A stretch of DNA of 64,000 nucleotides. It comes from Marnyiella aurantia. Lineage in GTDB: Bacteria > Bacteroidota > Bacteroidia > Flavobacteriales > Weeksellaceae. The notes under the pieces were generated by a model, which saw only the letters and a program-made list of their open reading frames with translations, was not told the origin of the DNA and ran no database searches. The stretch's first letter is position 1; the number at the start of each line of letters is the position of its first letter. Positions 1-8,868 of the stretch are shown piece after piece. Location: contig NZ_CP059472.1 in NCBI RefSeq assembly GCF_014041915.1, forward strand, positions 620,001-684,000, in the 5' to 3' direction. The translations under genes and the position numbers were made by a program.

Positions 1-1
1 T

Positions 2-73
2 TCTGAATTGTTTATTAAAATTATGGAGCAAAAATACGGTTTCCGGGAGGAATGGCAAAGGGGATGGTTGTGA
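2..73 (+). CDS. possible C-terminal tail of a gene starting before the window
   Basis: An open frame enters from the left edge and stops at TGA 71-73. It encodes about 23 residues ending in an Arg/Glu/Trp-rich stretch (EEWQRGWL). The composition looks like real coding sequence, whereas the following 700 bases do not. There is too little to assign a family, and the reading is uncertain because the start lies outside the window. Confidence 0.3.
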   Translation, partial: SELFIKIMEQKYGFREEWQRGWL

Positions 74-811
74 ACGTGTTCGGGATGCGAGGTACGAGGA
101 GCCAAGAAAAAAAGATTTCAGATTTCAAATTCAGACTCGGGACACCAGAAAGATTCAGGGTACTTCCAGAAAAATATTCCGTAAGAATAGTATATGCGCA
201 GGCATGATTGCACGGAAGTGCAGGGCGTACCGTAGGTACGCTATAATTACATAACAATGTAGGGGTGACAAAATTTTTCACCAGACTTACATTACATTCC
301 TTGCGAAGAACGGCCGCAGGGAGCGACGCGGCCAACCCAAAGCAGATTCTGCACGCAGGATTTCAGATCTTAGACTTCTTATGTCAGACCTTAAATCTCA
401 GACTACAGATTTGAGTTTTCAACTTGACGACTTTTACACCTTTGCAAAGCTTTGCGCTCTCCGTGGCCTTCGCGCATCCTCTGTGTCTCTGTGGTTTAAT
501 AGAACCAAAATTTCGGATATCAGATTTCAGACATAAGATTTCAGATATCAGATTTCAGACATCAGACATCAGATATCAGACAAGAGGAAGAGGGTTAGAA
601 AGTTAGAAGGTTATGGGGTTACGCGATTACGCGATTACGAAAGTTCCAAAATATAATTTGTGCTCTATGTGCAAAACTATATGCCTTTGTAATTAATGTG
701 CGTAAAAAGTCCAGCTGAATTCAACATTAGAAATTCAACATTAAAAATCTGTCACCAAGGCAGGGATTAAAGTTCAAGTGGGTTAAGCAGCCGTACTCTT
801 ATTCCTCAATG
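74..811. repeat. intergenic block of dispersed repeats, no gene
   Basis: No credible gene is seen here. The stretch is built from short modules that recur at 22.1-22.3 kb, 23.2-24.3 kb and 36.8-37.2 kb. One is a reverse-strand copy of the AACCACAGAGACACAGAGG module (about 459-496). Others are runs of ATCAGATTTCAGAC-type words (about 510-590) and TTAGAAAGTTAGAAGG / GCGATTACGCGATTACG words (about 595-645). Open frames through it have repeat-driven, low-information translations and are not annotated. Confidence 0.6.
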
Positions 812-1525
812 TTACGGATTTGTAGAGAAAATAGAGCCGCTGGCAATCATCGCGCGGCGGTTCATTTTCAGGATATCGCGTACCCACTCGGCGAAATCTT
901 CCGGCTGCAGCACTTTATCTGGATTACCGTCTGTAAGTCCGCCCTGGATGGACATATCTGAGGCAATGGTACTTGGCGTGAGGGTGATGACACGGATGTT
1001 TTCTTTGCGCCATTCCGCCATCATGGATTGGGAAAGCGATATCACTGCGGCTTTGGATGCGGCATATGCCGACATGTTCGGGCCGCCTTTGAGTCCGGCG
1101 GTTGAAGCTACGTTTACAATGTCGCCCGCACCAGCCTCTTTCATATAAGGATATACGGCTTTTGCCGCGTAATACACTCCGAACAGATTGGTTTTGATCA
1201 CCTGCTCCCAGGTTTCAGTGGACATGTCATTCAGTTTCCCAAAATCGCCTATACCGGCATTATTCACCAAAATATCGATACCACCAAGTTCGCGGGCCAG
1301 GGTTTCGATACCCTCTTTTACCTGCGCTTCGTCATCGACGCTGAACACAGCGTAGGTTGCTTTTACACCCAGAGCCTTCAACTCAGCGGCTACTGTTTTC
1401 AGGTTTTCTTCATTACGGCCGGTCAGGCCTATATTAACGCCTTCATTGGCCAGCGCTGTGGCAACTGCCTTACCCAGTCCTCGTCCGCCACCTGTAATCA
1501 CAGCATTTTTACCTTTTAAATTCAT
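812..1525 (-). CDS. short-chain dehydrogenase/reductase (FabG-like SDR)
   Basis: This 237-residue protein has the full classical SDR layout. The N-terminal cofactor loop GGGRGLGKA is at about residues 12-20, NNAG at about 88-91, the catalytic Ser precedes a YAASK box (Tyr/Lys) near 155-160, and it has the usual length of about 240 residues. Such enzymes use NAD(P)H to reduce or oxidise carbonyls or alcohols, and the nearest well-known relatives are 3-oxoacyl-ACP reductases. It stands alone, not next to fatty-acid synthesis genes, so a role in fatty-acid synthesis is not supported and the substrate is unknown. It is transcribed away from the peptidase gene at 1762 from a shared intergenic region of about 240 bp. 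The family call is firm; the substrate is not. Confidence 0.9.
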   Translation of the reverse strand: MNLKGKNAVITGGGRGLGKAVATALANEGVNIGLTGRNEENLKTVAAELKALGVKATYAVFSVDDEAQVKEGIETLARELGGIDILVNNAGIGDFGKLNDMSTETWEQVIKTNLFGVYYAAKAVYPYMKEAGAGDIVNVASTAGLKGGPNMSAYAASKAAVISLSQSMMAEWRKENIRVITLTPSTIASDMSIQGGLTDGNPDKVLQPEDFAEWVRDILKMNRRAMIASGSIFSTNP

Positions 1526-1739
1526 AATAAAGTATTTTGCACAAATTTACGGATTCAACGCCGGTTAAAAAAAAGTCTCCTCCTGAATCCTGTCAGCGGC
1601 GCGATGTCATTTAATCCTGAAAGACCGATTTCGATAATTCAGCGCACTATGTTGGATATTACTGCCTAAATATTCTGATAATTCTCAAAGCTGTCAGACG
1701 GAACGGTACCGACCGTCCGACTGAGTCAACTGAAATAAA

Positions 1740-1747
1740 TATCTTTG
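1740..1747 (+). promoter_or_regulatory. -7 promoter element (TATCTTTG) of the DPP III gene
   Basis: TATCTTTG matches the Bacteroidota housekeeping -7 consensus TAnnTTTG and lies 14 bases before the ATG at 1762. No clear TTG -33 box is visible at the expected distance. This is inference from sequence only. Confidence 0.45.
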
Positions 1748-1761
1748 TTAAAATAATCAAT

Positions 1762-3801
1762 ATGAACAGAACCAAAATAACGCTGCTCGCACTGGCTGCT
1801 ACGCTGGTATTATCCTGCACGGCACAACAGAATGCCGCCGCTGAAAGCGCACCTCAGGAACAGAGCACCCCAAAGGGACAGAACAGCATTGACCGTTTTG
1901 CAGACATTGAAGTTTTGCGGTACGACGTGCCAAGCTGGAATGATCTGACTTTAAAAGAAAAAGAATACGTGTACTACCTGAGCCAGGCCGGTTACGCAGG
2001 CCGCGATATCATCTGGGACCAGAACTATAAAAACAACCTGACCATCCGCCGGGCCCTGGAAAAGGTTTATCAGAATTACAAGGGCGACAAAACCACACAG
2101 GACTGGCAGAACTTTGAGATTTATCTTAAACGCATCTGGTTCGCGAACGGTATTCACCACCACTACTCCAACGACAAGATGAAGCCGGCATTTTCCCGCG
2201 TCTATCTGGATCAACTTTTAAAAGAGACCAATACTACGCTGAATACAGCCGTGGCTGATGTACTCTTTAATGATAAAGACAGCAAAAAAGTGAACCTGGA
2301 CCTCAGCAAAGGACTATTGGAAGGTTCAGCCGTTAATTTCTACGGTGACGGCATCAGCGCTGATGAAGCAGACCGCTTTTACTCCAATATGAAAAGCAAG
2401 GATCCGCAACGGCCGCTTTCAACAGGACTCAACTCCAAACTCGTTAAAGAAAACGGTAAGCTGACCGAGAAGGTGTGGAAAAGCGGCGGCATGTACGGCG
2501 CGGCCATCGACCAGATCACGGGCTGGCTTGAAAAAGCAAAAGGCGCGGCTGAAAACCAGAAGCAGGCAAATGCATTAGACCTGCTCATTAAATATTACAA
2601 AAGCGGCGACCTTAAAACCTGGGACGATTACAACGTAGCCTGGGTGGATGCCACTGAAGGGAACATTGACTATATCAACGGTTTCATCGAAGTGTACAGC
2701 GACCCCATGGGGCACAAAGGCTCTTATGAAAGCGTGGTACAGATAAAGGATTTCGACATGTCCAAAAAGATGGAAGTCCTTTCAAAGCAGGCGCAGTGGT
2801 TTGAAGACAACTCTCCGCTCATGCCACAACATAAGAAGAAAAATGTGGTAGGCGTCAGCTATAAGACGGTAATTGTAGCCTCGGAATCCGGTGATGCATC
2901 ACCAAGCACGGCCATCGGTGTGAACCTTCCGAATGCGGACTGGATCCGCGCTGAACACGGTTCAAAATCCGTTTCACTCGGAAATATCATCGACGCGTAT
3001 GATAAAGCAGCCGGTTCCGGACGTCTTAAGGAATTCGTGAATGATGACGAAGAACTGCGCCTCGCACAGAAGTATGGCGAACTTTCCAGCAAACTGCACA
3101 CTGCCCTTCACGAGGTAGTGGGCCACGCTTCAGGTCAGCTCAATCCGGGTGTGGGAACGCCTAAAGAGACGCTGAAAAGCTACGCATCAACACTGGAAGA
3201 AGGCCGTGCTGACCTTGTAGGACTCTACTTCCTTTACAATCCAAAACTTCAGGAACTCGGACTCACGGATGACTGGAAAGGCGTGGGCAAAGCTTCTTAT
3301 GACAATTATATCCGCAACGGGCTTATGATGCAACTGGTACGTCTGGAACCGGGAGCTGACATTGAAGAATCGCATATGCGGAACCGCCAGTGGGTGAGCG
3401 CATGGGTTTATGAAAAGGGGAAAAATGACAATGTGATTGAAAAAATTACACGAAACGGCAAGACCTATTTCAATATTACCGACTACGATAAACTGCACGA
3501 TCTGTTCGGCCAGTTGCTGCGTGAGACACAGCGCATTAAATCGGAAGGCGATTACAATGCCGCCCAGAAGCTTGTTGAAAATTACGGTGTTAAAGTAGAT
3601 CAGACCATCCACAAAGAAGTGCTGGCGCGCAACGCGCAGTATAAGGAGGCGCCGTACCGCGGTTTTGTGAATCCTTATATTACACCGGTTAAAAACAGCG
3701 CCGGCAATGTAACTGATTATGTGTTGCAATATCCGGAAACCTTTGCGGAGCAGATGCTGCGCTATTCTAAAGAGTACAGTTTCCTGCCGGACCAGAATTA
3801 A
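1762..3801 (+). CDS. dipeptidyl-peptidase III family (M49) zinc lipoprotein
   Basis: This 679-residue protein has a lipoprotein signal peptide ending in a lipobox (LVLSC, Cys about 19), which suggests membrane anchoring after export. The zinc site is visible as H450-E451-V-V-G-H455, followed by the second motif E479-E480-G-R-A-D. This is the HExxGH form (six-residue motif) that distinguishes the M49 family from ordinary HExxH peptidases. M49 enzymes remove dipeptides from peptide N-termini, and the length fits bacterial members (about 670-700 residues). An anchored dipeptidyl-peptidase would help use external or periplasmic peptides. The gene is monocistronic, with a TATCTTTG promoter box upstream and a strong hairpin terminator downstream. 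Confidence 0.92.
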   Translation: MNRTKITLLALAATLVLSCTAQQNAAAESAPQEQSTPKGQNSIDRFADIEVLRYDVPSWNDLTLKEKEYVYYLSQAGYAGRDIIWDQNYKNNLTIRRALEKVYQNYKGDKTTQDWQNFEIYLKRIWFANGIHHHYSNDKMKPAFSRVYLDQLLKETNTTLNTAVADVLFNDKDSKKVNLDLSKGLLEGSAVNFYGDGISADEADRFYSNMKSKDPQRPLSTGLNSKLVKENGKLTEKVWKSGGMYGAAIDQITGWLEKAKGAAENQKQANALDLLIKYYKSGDLKTWDDYNVAWVDATEGNIDYINGFIEVYSDPMGHKGSYESVVQIKDFDMSKKMEVLSKQAQWFEDNSPLMPQHKKKNVVGVSYKTVIVASESGDASPSTAIGVNLPNADWIRAEHGSKSVSLGNIIDAYDKAAGSGRLKEFVNDDEELRLAQKYGELSSKLHTALHEVVGHASGQLNPGVGTPKETLKSYASTLEEGRADLVGLYFLYNPKLQELGLTDDWKGVGKASYDNYIRNGLMMQLVRLEPGADIEESHMRNRQWVSAWVYEKGKNDNVIEKITRNGKTYFNITDYDKLHDLFGQLLRETQRIKSEGDYNAAQKLVENYGVKVDQTIHKEVLARNAQYKEAPYRGFVNPYITPVKNSAGNVTDYVLQYPETFAEQMLRYSKEYSFLPDQN

Positions 3802-3867
3802 AAATGCGGAGGCTGAGGCCACCTTTTGAAATCCGGGAGTCCGGCAAATTATAACCGCAAACTTACC

Positions 3868-3900
3868 AAACCGTTTCATCCCGTGATGAAGCGGTTTTTT
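3868..3900 (+). terminator. rho-independent terminator after the DPP III gene
   Basis: A stem of AACCG/TTCATC pairing with GATGAA/CGGTT is interrupted by a single T-G mismatch, has a short loop, and is followed directly by a run of six T residues. It lies about 65 bases after the stop. Confidence 0.8.
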
Positions 3901-4015
3901 GCTTCTGAAATGATCTTACCAACTATAAAGGGTGTGGCAACATATTCGAAGGGTACATAATTTGAAGGTTTCTACTCGATTTTATCATCATTTCACCCTT
4001 CTACCTATTCTGCAA

Positions 4016-4543
4016 ATGGCTAAACGCATTCCTAACTCCTATTTTCAAAAACATAGTGCAGTACATCTGGCACAGGCCCTCCTGGGTAAAACCCTGGTCC
4101 GTAAATTTCCGGACGGGCGCGAACTGCGTGCGCAGATCACGGAAACCGAAGCTTATTTCGGCAGCGACGATCTGGCAAGTCATGCCAGCAAAGGCCGGAC
4201 CCCGCGCACGGAATTGATGTTTGGGGAAGGCGGCTTAGTCTATGTTTACCTGATATACGGGCGCTACTGGCTGCTGAACATCGTCACCGGAAAGGCCGGG
4301 CAGCCTGAAGCGGTGCTTATCCGCGGTCTTAGTACTGTAAGCGGACCGGGGCGAATCGGCAATCTGCTGGAACTCGATAAAAGCTTTTATGGCGAAGACC
4401 TGGCCACTTCGGAACGGCTGTGGATCGAAGACACTGTGATGGAAGGGCGTGTGAGCGCAGGTCCCCGTATCGGGGTAGATTATGCCGGTGAGATCTGGAA
4501 GAATATGCCGTGGCGGTTTGTGCTGGAGCCGGGAATTAGCTGA
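4016..4543 (+). CDS. 3-methyladenine DNA glycosylase (AAG/MPG family)
   Basis: This base-excision repair enzyme removes alkylated purines such as 3-methyladenine from DNA. The core signature is present: ETEAYFG with the catalytic Glu region, then DLASHASKGRTPRTELMFG and VYVYLIYGRYWLLN, typical of the Aag fold. The open frame extends to 3932, but the extra 28 residues are unlike the family, so the ATG at 4016 (MAKRIPNSYF) is preferred, giving 175 residues. That is slightly shorter than usual (about 190-200), with a compact C-terminus. It converges with the WG-repeat gene ending at 4549, leaving only five bases between stop codons. The family is confident; the exact start is moderately so. Confidence 0.9.
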   Translation: MAKRIPNSYFQKHSAVHLAQALLGKTLVRKFPDGRELRAQITETEAYFGSDDLASHASKGRTPRTELMFGEGGLVYVYLIYGRYWLLNIVTGKAGQPEAVLIRGLSTVSGPGRIGNLLELDKSFYGEDLATSERLWIEDTVMEGRVSAGPRIGVDYAGEIWKNMPWRFVLEPGIS

Positions 4544-4548
4544 GGTGA

Positions 4549-5463
4549 TTAATATGGCCAGGTGCCTTTGCCCCAAATGAGTTCATGACAGCTTTTGTGG
4601 AAAGCATCAATCCACTCCTCCTCTTTTATAGGTGGATCGAACGGTATTCGGTTACCTTCCATATCGGCTACAAAACTAAGGTAGTCAACGTCTGCAGCAG
4701 GATTTTCAAAGTGATTCAAAGAGATTTTTGCACGCCCGCTGGCGGGATTGAATACCTGTATGGGTGAATCAGATATAAAGGGATAAATCACTTTTCCGTC
4801 CCTGTTGATGATGCCATACTTTATTTTCTGGTAGCGGTGTCCTACATCCTTATAATTTTCAGAACTGTAACTCCCCAGAGAATCTATTTTATCTTTATCA
4901 AAATAAATCTCAAGCGCCTTTCCAACGGAAAAATTACCATCCAGAAGATGAAGATAATCCCATTTAAAATTCATTACCGTATTTTGCCCGTAATCAACCA
5001 CTCCGAAGTACTCGCCTAATCGGACAGCAATGTGATGATCATTAAAGCCAGTAATATAATCATATACGAAAGGCAGTATTTCGTTTTGCTTTAAATCCAT
5101 TAAACCCCATTTCCCGTTTAGGGATGCCGCCAAAACAGGATCACTTTTGTCAAAATCTCCGAACACTGTATCATAAATAAAAGGTATTACCGCATTATTA
5201 TCACGGTCAAAAATACCATATTTCCCATTTTTGATCGCCCTGCAAAGACCGTTTTGGAAGTGCGGATAAAAAGTCAGATCATATTCATCCGGAATAACGA
5301 GATATCCATCGCGGTTGACGAAGCCCCAGCCACTATCGGTACTCACCCAGCCGTAGCCTTCCTCATCAAAATCGGTTACCTTGTCCCATTCTGTGTGATG
5401 TGGCACCTCATCGCCTGGGCTTGAGAAATCATTGACTTCCCAAGGATATATTTTTTTCATCAT
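4549..5463 (-). CDS. WG-repeat protein
   Basis: This 304-residue protein is made of repeated beta-hairpin units with W-G or Y-G followed by a short turn and a hydrophobic strand (for example GYGWV, GWGFVNRDG, GKYGIFDRD, GKWGLMDLK). It fits the WG/KWG repeat family, which in Bacteroidota often forms single-domain proteins of unknown function. No signal peptide is seen. Two Met codons open the frame and either could be the start. The same N-terminal layout and C-terminal ending (about 30 residues ending in a K/ELIW motif) occur in the frameshifted gene at 6906-7792, so the two are paralogs separated by the WYL regulator gene and a small membrane gene. Binding partner and role are unknown. Confidence 0.85.
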   Translation of the reverse strand: MMKKIYPWEVNDFSSPGDEVPHHTEWDKVTDFDEEGYGWVSTDSGWGFVNRDGYLVIPDEYDLTFYPHFQNGLCRAIKNGKYGIFDRDNNAVIPFIYDTVFGDFDKSDPVLAASLNGKWGLMDLKQNEILPFVYDYITGFNDHHIAVRLGEYFGVVDYGQNTVMNFKWDYLHLLDGNFSVGKALEIYFDKDKIDSLGSYSSENYKDVGHRYQKIKYGIINRDGKVIYPFISDSPIQVFNPASGRAKISLNHFENPAADVDYLSFVADMEGNRIPFDPPIKEEEWIDAFHKSCHELIWGKGTWPY

Positions 5464-5519
5464 TTGAATTATCTTTAAAAATGGATTAAACTATAAATCT
5501 TTACTCATCGTGAGGATGA

Positions 5520-6452
5520 TTACTCATAAAACGCAAGCATCTCCTGAATTTCTTTTTTAACCCCGTTACGGAAACCGGCCGGACTGATGACCCGTACGCG
5601 GTTACCATACGACAATACTTCCTGCTTGAAATCGTAAGTAGGATAAATGTTGAGACGGACTCGGAGTTCGGTTTCATCATCCTGAATAATTTCCTGCGAA
5701 TGATGCAGCGGCAATGACTTGATATACTGGCCCTGATGGGCATCGAAACTCAGCACAATTTCCTCCAGTTTATGGTCATTTGGCGAAATAATTCCAAAAA
5801 GATTGCGGTACTCCTCCTTTACATCAAAACCGGTCCTTTGGAAAGTGGTTTTCTTAATCTCAAGACCGGAGATACGGTCCAGTCCATAGGCCTTCACAAT
5901 TCCATTGGGCTGGGCTGAATCATTTTTGTCGGAATCCCGCGCCAAAAGATACCAGCGGTAACGGAATTCCTTAAGCGCATAAGGTTCCAGCACCCTGTCC
6001 TTTCCCTCCGATTCCGAAAAACTCTGATAGCGAAGGCTGATCAGCCGTCGGTTTATAATCGCGTGCACCAGGCCATGAAGGTGCTGCAAACCCCTGGACT
6101 TCCTGTCTTCGAAAAACATAATGTCGCTGCGGTCACGAGTCGCACGGTACGCCTGCACCAGCAAAAGGTTATCGAAGACGCTGTCCTGCGACTGCTCCAA
6201 TTCCTCATCACCGATGAAGTACGCATTGTTCTTTCTGGAATAAGAAATATCAAATCCCATAATCTCGGAGATGGCTTTCTTATCGCGCTCAAAAGTTTTT
6301 TTACTGAACCTGAGTTCCGAACCCAGGTCTTTCGAAGCAAATTGCTTTTCAAGGTACGCCTCAATCTCCTCATAAGAAGCGCCGTTTTCTTTCCTTTCCC
6401 TTAACAGAACTTCAATCAGTTTTAGTCTCAGGATCTGTTCATTCTTTGCCAT
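5520..6452 (-). CDS. WYL-domain transcriptional regulator
   Basis: This 310-residue protein has an N-terminal winged-helix-like region (about residues 1-75, rich in Leu/Glu/Arg). A WYL domain spans about 130-220, with the family pattern INRRLISLRYQSF, then EPYALKEFRYRWYLLARD. A C-terminal domain (about 225-310) is of the WCX type. WYL regulators bind ligands, often nucleotides or nucleic-acid products, and control nearby genes. They are frequent next to defence or DNA-repair loci. The gene lies between two WG-repeat paralogs, and the defence operon starts further away. It starts 56 bases downstream on the minus strand from no obvious partner gene, so its targets cannot be read from this sequence. 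Confidence 0.85.
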   Translation of the reverse strand: MAKNEQILRLKLIEVLLRERKENGASYEEIEAYLEKQFASKDLGSELRFSKKTFERDKKAISEIMGFDISYSRKNNAYFIGDEELEQSQDSVFDNLLLVQAYRATRDRSDIMFFEDRKSRGLQHLHGLVHAIINRRLISLRYQSFSESEGKDRVLEPYALKEFRYRWYLLARDSDKNDSAQPNGIVKAYGLDRISGLEIKKTTFQRTGFDVKEEYRNLFGIISPNDHKLEEIVLSFDAHQGQYIKSLPLHHSQEIIQDDETELRVRLNIYPTYDFKQEVLSYGNRVRVISPAGFRNGVKKEIQEMLAFYE

Positions 6453-6541
6453 AATCTGTGTTTATTAAGCTGTAAATATACAGCAGCAAAACGACATTTT
6501 GAGACGGTTAACTTTTTACTTTTGTCTTTCCTCTTCCGTCG

Positions 6542-6594
6542 CTGTCATCCCGACGGAGGAGGGATCTCTTCCGACACCGTCGGAAGCCTTTTTG
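6542..6594 (+). repeat. intergenic palindromic element with terminator-like hairpin
   Basis: A GTCATCCCGACGGAGGAGG-type word, a common Bacteroidota intergenic repeat type, runs into a perfect hairpin CTTCCGAC / GTCGGAAG with a 3-base loop, followed by CCTTTTTG. It could act as a plus-strand terminator, but no plus-strand gene ends nearby, so a repeat remnant is the better reading. Confidence 0.5.
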
Positions 6595-6623
6595 CCTTTT
6601 GCCTATTGCCTTGTATCTTTTAA

Positions 6624-6800
6624 CTACACAATAGCCGCAACCAGAACTGAAGTAACCAACACTATAAAACCAACCGGAATGGCAATCAGCAGACTCTTAT
6701 AAAAAGTCCTCAATATCTTTTCGCCAATTGAATACTCCAGCGCGCATGTAGGTTCGTCCTCAGGCACCCTTTCAAAGAAATGTGAAATCAGTTTGTTCAT
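6624..6800 (-). CDS. small single-pass membrane protein (hypothetical)
   Basis: The open frame reaches back to 7103, but its upstream part lies opposite the plus-strand WG gene and does not look coding. Starting at the ATG at 6800 gives 58 residues: a charged N-terminal half (SHFFERVPEDEP) and a C-terminal membrane helix rich in Ile/Val/Leu/Ala (about residues 36-58). It occupies the gap between the WYL regulator and the divergent WG gene. No family was recognised. Small proteins of this shape are common but easily mispredicted, so confidence is modest. Confidence 0.45.
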   Translation of the reverse strand: MNKLISHFFERVPEDEPTCALEYSIGEKILRTFYKSLLIAIPVGFIVLVTSVLVAAIV

Positions 6801-6905
6801 TTTGTTTTTATTCAAAGATAAAATCAGGTAACGCCGAAATGCGACCTTTAAAGAATTATATAAAGGCCTTTCTTTGGCCGGCAACTTTGCTATTATTGAT
6901 AAAAA

Positions 6906-7792
6906 ATGTCTGAAATGCAAACCCTTCAACTCCACCAGACTGAGCCTACCCCTATTTATTGCAACGAACACGGCCACAAACCTAACTGTTGGGAAGACCT
7001 TATTTATTTCGATGAATGCGGATACGGATTTGTTTATGTTGATGGCCTGGGAGGCTTCATTAACCCAAATGGAGAAGTTATCATTCCGCTCATTTATGAC
7101 CATTTCGCAGTGTTTACTGACGTATACGCCAGGGTGAGGCAGAACGGAAAATGGGGACTGATAAGCCGCTCCAATAAAACGCTGATCCTTCTGGAGTATG
7201 ACGACTGTAAGTTTCCGGCCGATGGAAAAGTAACCGCCGTAAAAGAAGGCAGGTACGGCATCCTCAGCCTGCGTAATGAAATCCTCCTGCCCTTTGACTA
7301 TAATACATCAGCAACTTCAGCAATAAAGAAATCGCTATTTGCAGGAACGGCAAATACGGAGTCATCAACTGGCAGCAGGAAACAGTGCTGGATTTTGAGT
7401 ATGAATATACTGAGATTGTAGGTGACGGTTATTGCATAGGCGAGGCAGAACCCTTGTTCTATCCTCCCTTTTTTGGTCACGACCAAGCCTTTCCGGCTGA
7501 AATGTTTAAGTTTTGTACACGAGCCCACCAAAAGATTGAATTCCGCCTTATTGTCCGTAACAAAAAGCAGATCCATCCATTTGTTTCCGATGTAAAAATC
7601 TGGAATTATAATCCACAAAACGGCAGGGCAGAAATATCGAGATACTGGAATACAGAAAACCTCAGCGAAGGCGAGCGCCATTTTTTCGCTGATCGTTCCG
7701 GAAAGCGAATTCCTGTTGAGTACGATTTACCGGCTGACAGCGATAGTTCAGAAATCCGCGAACGGATAGATAAGCTGATTTGGGTCCGTTAA
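6906..7792 (+). pseudogene. WG-repeat protein, interrupted by a frameshift
   Basis: Two overlapping frames together encode one WG-repeat protein. The first (6906 to about 7303) carries the N-terminal units (CGYGFVYVDG, GKWGLISRS, GRYGILSLR). From TAC at 7304 the next frame continues without loss (YISNFSNKEIAICRNGKYGV, then a WG-like unit) to the stop at 7792. The switch needs one extra base near 7300-7304 (the codon after DY), so a single-base deletion, or a sequencing error, breaks the gene. The joined product of about 295 residues matches the paralog at 4549-5463 in length, N-terminal order and C-terminal ending (RIPVEYDL..., KLIW). Apart from the shift the reading frame looks well preserved, which implies a recent event. 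Confidence 0.75.
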
Positions 7793-7885
7793 ATTACTTT
7801 GTAAACCAAGGTCAAATTACGACACGTTGAAAGAATCTTAGTTCTATAACACCAGCCCTGCGAACGAATGTAGGTTGTAAAAAGA

Positions 7886-7918
7886 AACCTTGTCAGGGTT
7901 TGAAACCCTGACAAGGTT
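7886..7918. repeat. perfect 33-bp palindrome between converging genes
   Basis: Two 16-base arms (AACCTTGTCAGGGTTT and its exact complement) flank a single central base. It lies between the plus-strand WG gene (stop 7792) and the minus-strand gene ending at 7992. A cruciform or RNA hairpin of this strength could stop transcription from both sides. The sequence type also resembles dispersed palindromes of Bacteroidota genomes. Confidence 0.65.
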
Positions 7919-7991
7919 AAGCCGGCTGGGACAAAAAAAGAAACCCACCGCCCGTTGGCAGATATCATTACAGCGTTCTGTGATTAACCTC

Positions 7992-8306
7992 CTAAATCTT
8001 ACTGTTCAGGGTGTAAGCCAAAAACTTAGCTAACCGGTCTTTTGGGGTTTTCCGAACAAAGTGAATAATGAAAACAGCCAGCTCGCCCAGTTCCTCAGAC
8101 GGCATCTCCTGCGAGTATTTGAGTTTATACAATTTCTGAAGGAAAGATTTAGTCAACGCAGGCGCCTCATCATTTTCTGTCCATATTGCTTCCAGCATAG
8201 CTTCTTCCTGGTTACGGGGGTAAAGATTGCCCTGGTTATTCAGATAGGACTCGAGCGATTCCGGGATATCATGTTGAGTTTGATTTGCCTTAAGTGTTCG
8301 CCTCAT
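7992..8306 (-). CDS. hypothetical protein, 104 residues
   Basis: No family was recognised. The product is soluble, with a basic N-terminus (MRRTLKANQTQ), an acidic middle (residues about 35-50) and a C-terminal helical region with basic residues (FVRKTPKDRLAKF). It begins 14 bases downstream of the stop of the coiled-coil gene 8321-8767, so the two are probably one operon. It converges with the broken WG gene across a strong palindrome. Codon use looks ordinary for the window. The coding call is moderately confident because the frame is intact and the partner arrangement is tight. Confidence 0.6.
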   Translation of the reverse strand: MRRTLKANQTQHDIPESLESYLNNQGNLYPRNQEEAMLEAIWTENDEAPALTKSFLQKLYKLKYSQEMPSEELGELAVFIIHFVRKTPKDRLAKFLAYTLNSKI

Positions 8307-8320
8307 AATTCTTTAAACTT

Positions 8321-8767
8321 TTAACGGACTTCATCTCCATCATAATTAAGTCGGGTGCTGAATTTCTGCTGAATTGCCACCAATTCAAAGTAGTTCTCAC
8401 GGTCTTTTCTTCGGGACAGTTCTTTCATTTCGGAATCAAATAACTCGTTAATTCCGTCCAGTATACGCTGAAAAACATCGCTGTTACAGAAATCCGGTTC
8501 GGTCCTGGGTAAAATAAACTCACTCAGTTCACCGAAGACCGATTCAACATTCAATTCTGCTTCAAGTTCCCGATGCCTGTCTGCCAAATTCTCTATGTCT
8601 GTTCTTAGTCCATCCAACACCAAGGTTACTGATTTCATCAGGTGATAATCCTGATCAGCTTCTGCCTTCTGCCTCCGGCTTTCCAGCTCGTTGAGGGTAA
8701 GAAGTGAATTCAGCAGTGCAGCTCTGGTTTCAAAAAGTTGAGGATTATACATCTTTGTTTTCATCAT
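8321..8767 (-). CDS. hypothetical coiled-coil protein, 148 residues
   Basis: No family was recognised. The protein is almost wholly helical and charged. Heptad-like stretches span about residues 15-75 (LLTLNELESRRQKAEAD, then LRTDIENLADRHRELEAEL), followed by a second amphipathic region near 100-135. There is no signal peptide or membrane segment. It is probably co-transcribed with the 104-residue gene that follows. It starts about 100 bases after the end of the type I restriction operon and could be a late member of that transcript, but the 101-base gap contains no overlap or clear junction, so this is speculation. Confidence 0.6.
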   Translation of the reverse strand: MMKTKMYNPQLFETRAALLNSLLTLNELESRRQKAEADQDYHLMKSVTLVLDGLRTDIENLADRHRELEAELNVESVFGELSEFILPRTEPDFCNSDVFQRILDGINELFDSEMKELSRRKDRENYFELVAIQQKFSTRLNYDGDEVR

Positions 8768-8868
8768 TTGTGAATTGCAAAGATGAAAGAGTTGAGGGAC
8801 AAGGTATGGCGGTTATCAGGGCCAATTGAAAATTCTGCAAGTGGTGGAAAATTACTTTATTTATGTCA

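Noticed and set aside
21-335. 104-residue minus-strand open frame at the left edge
   Set aside because: Translation is driven by repeat words, has no domain signal, and overlaps the probable plus-strand gene tail.
424-606. 60-residue open frame with repeated IRFQTSDIR words
   Set aside because: It is the translation of the dispersed ATCAGATTTCAGAC repeat, not a protein gene.
3187-3879. 230-residue minus-strand open frame opposite the peptidase gene
   Set aside because: It is the antisense of a well-supported M49 gene with strong codon structure on the plus strand.
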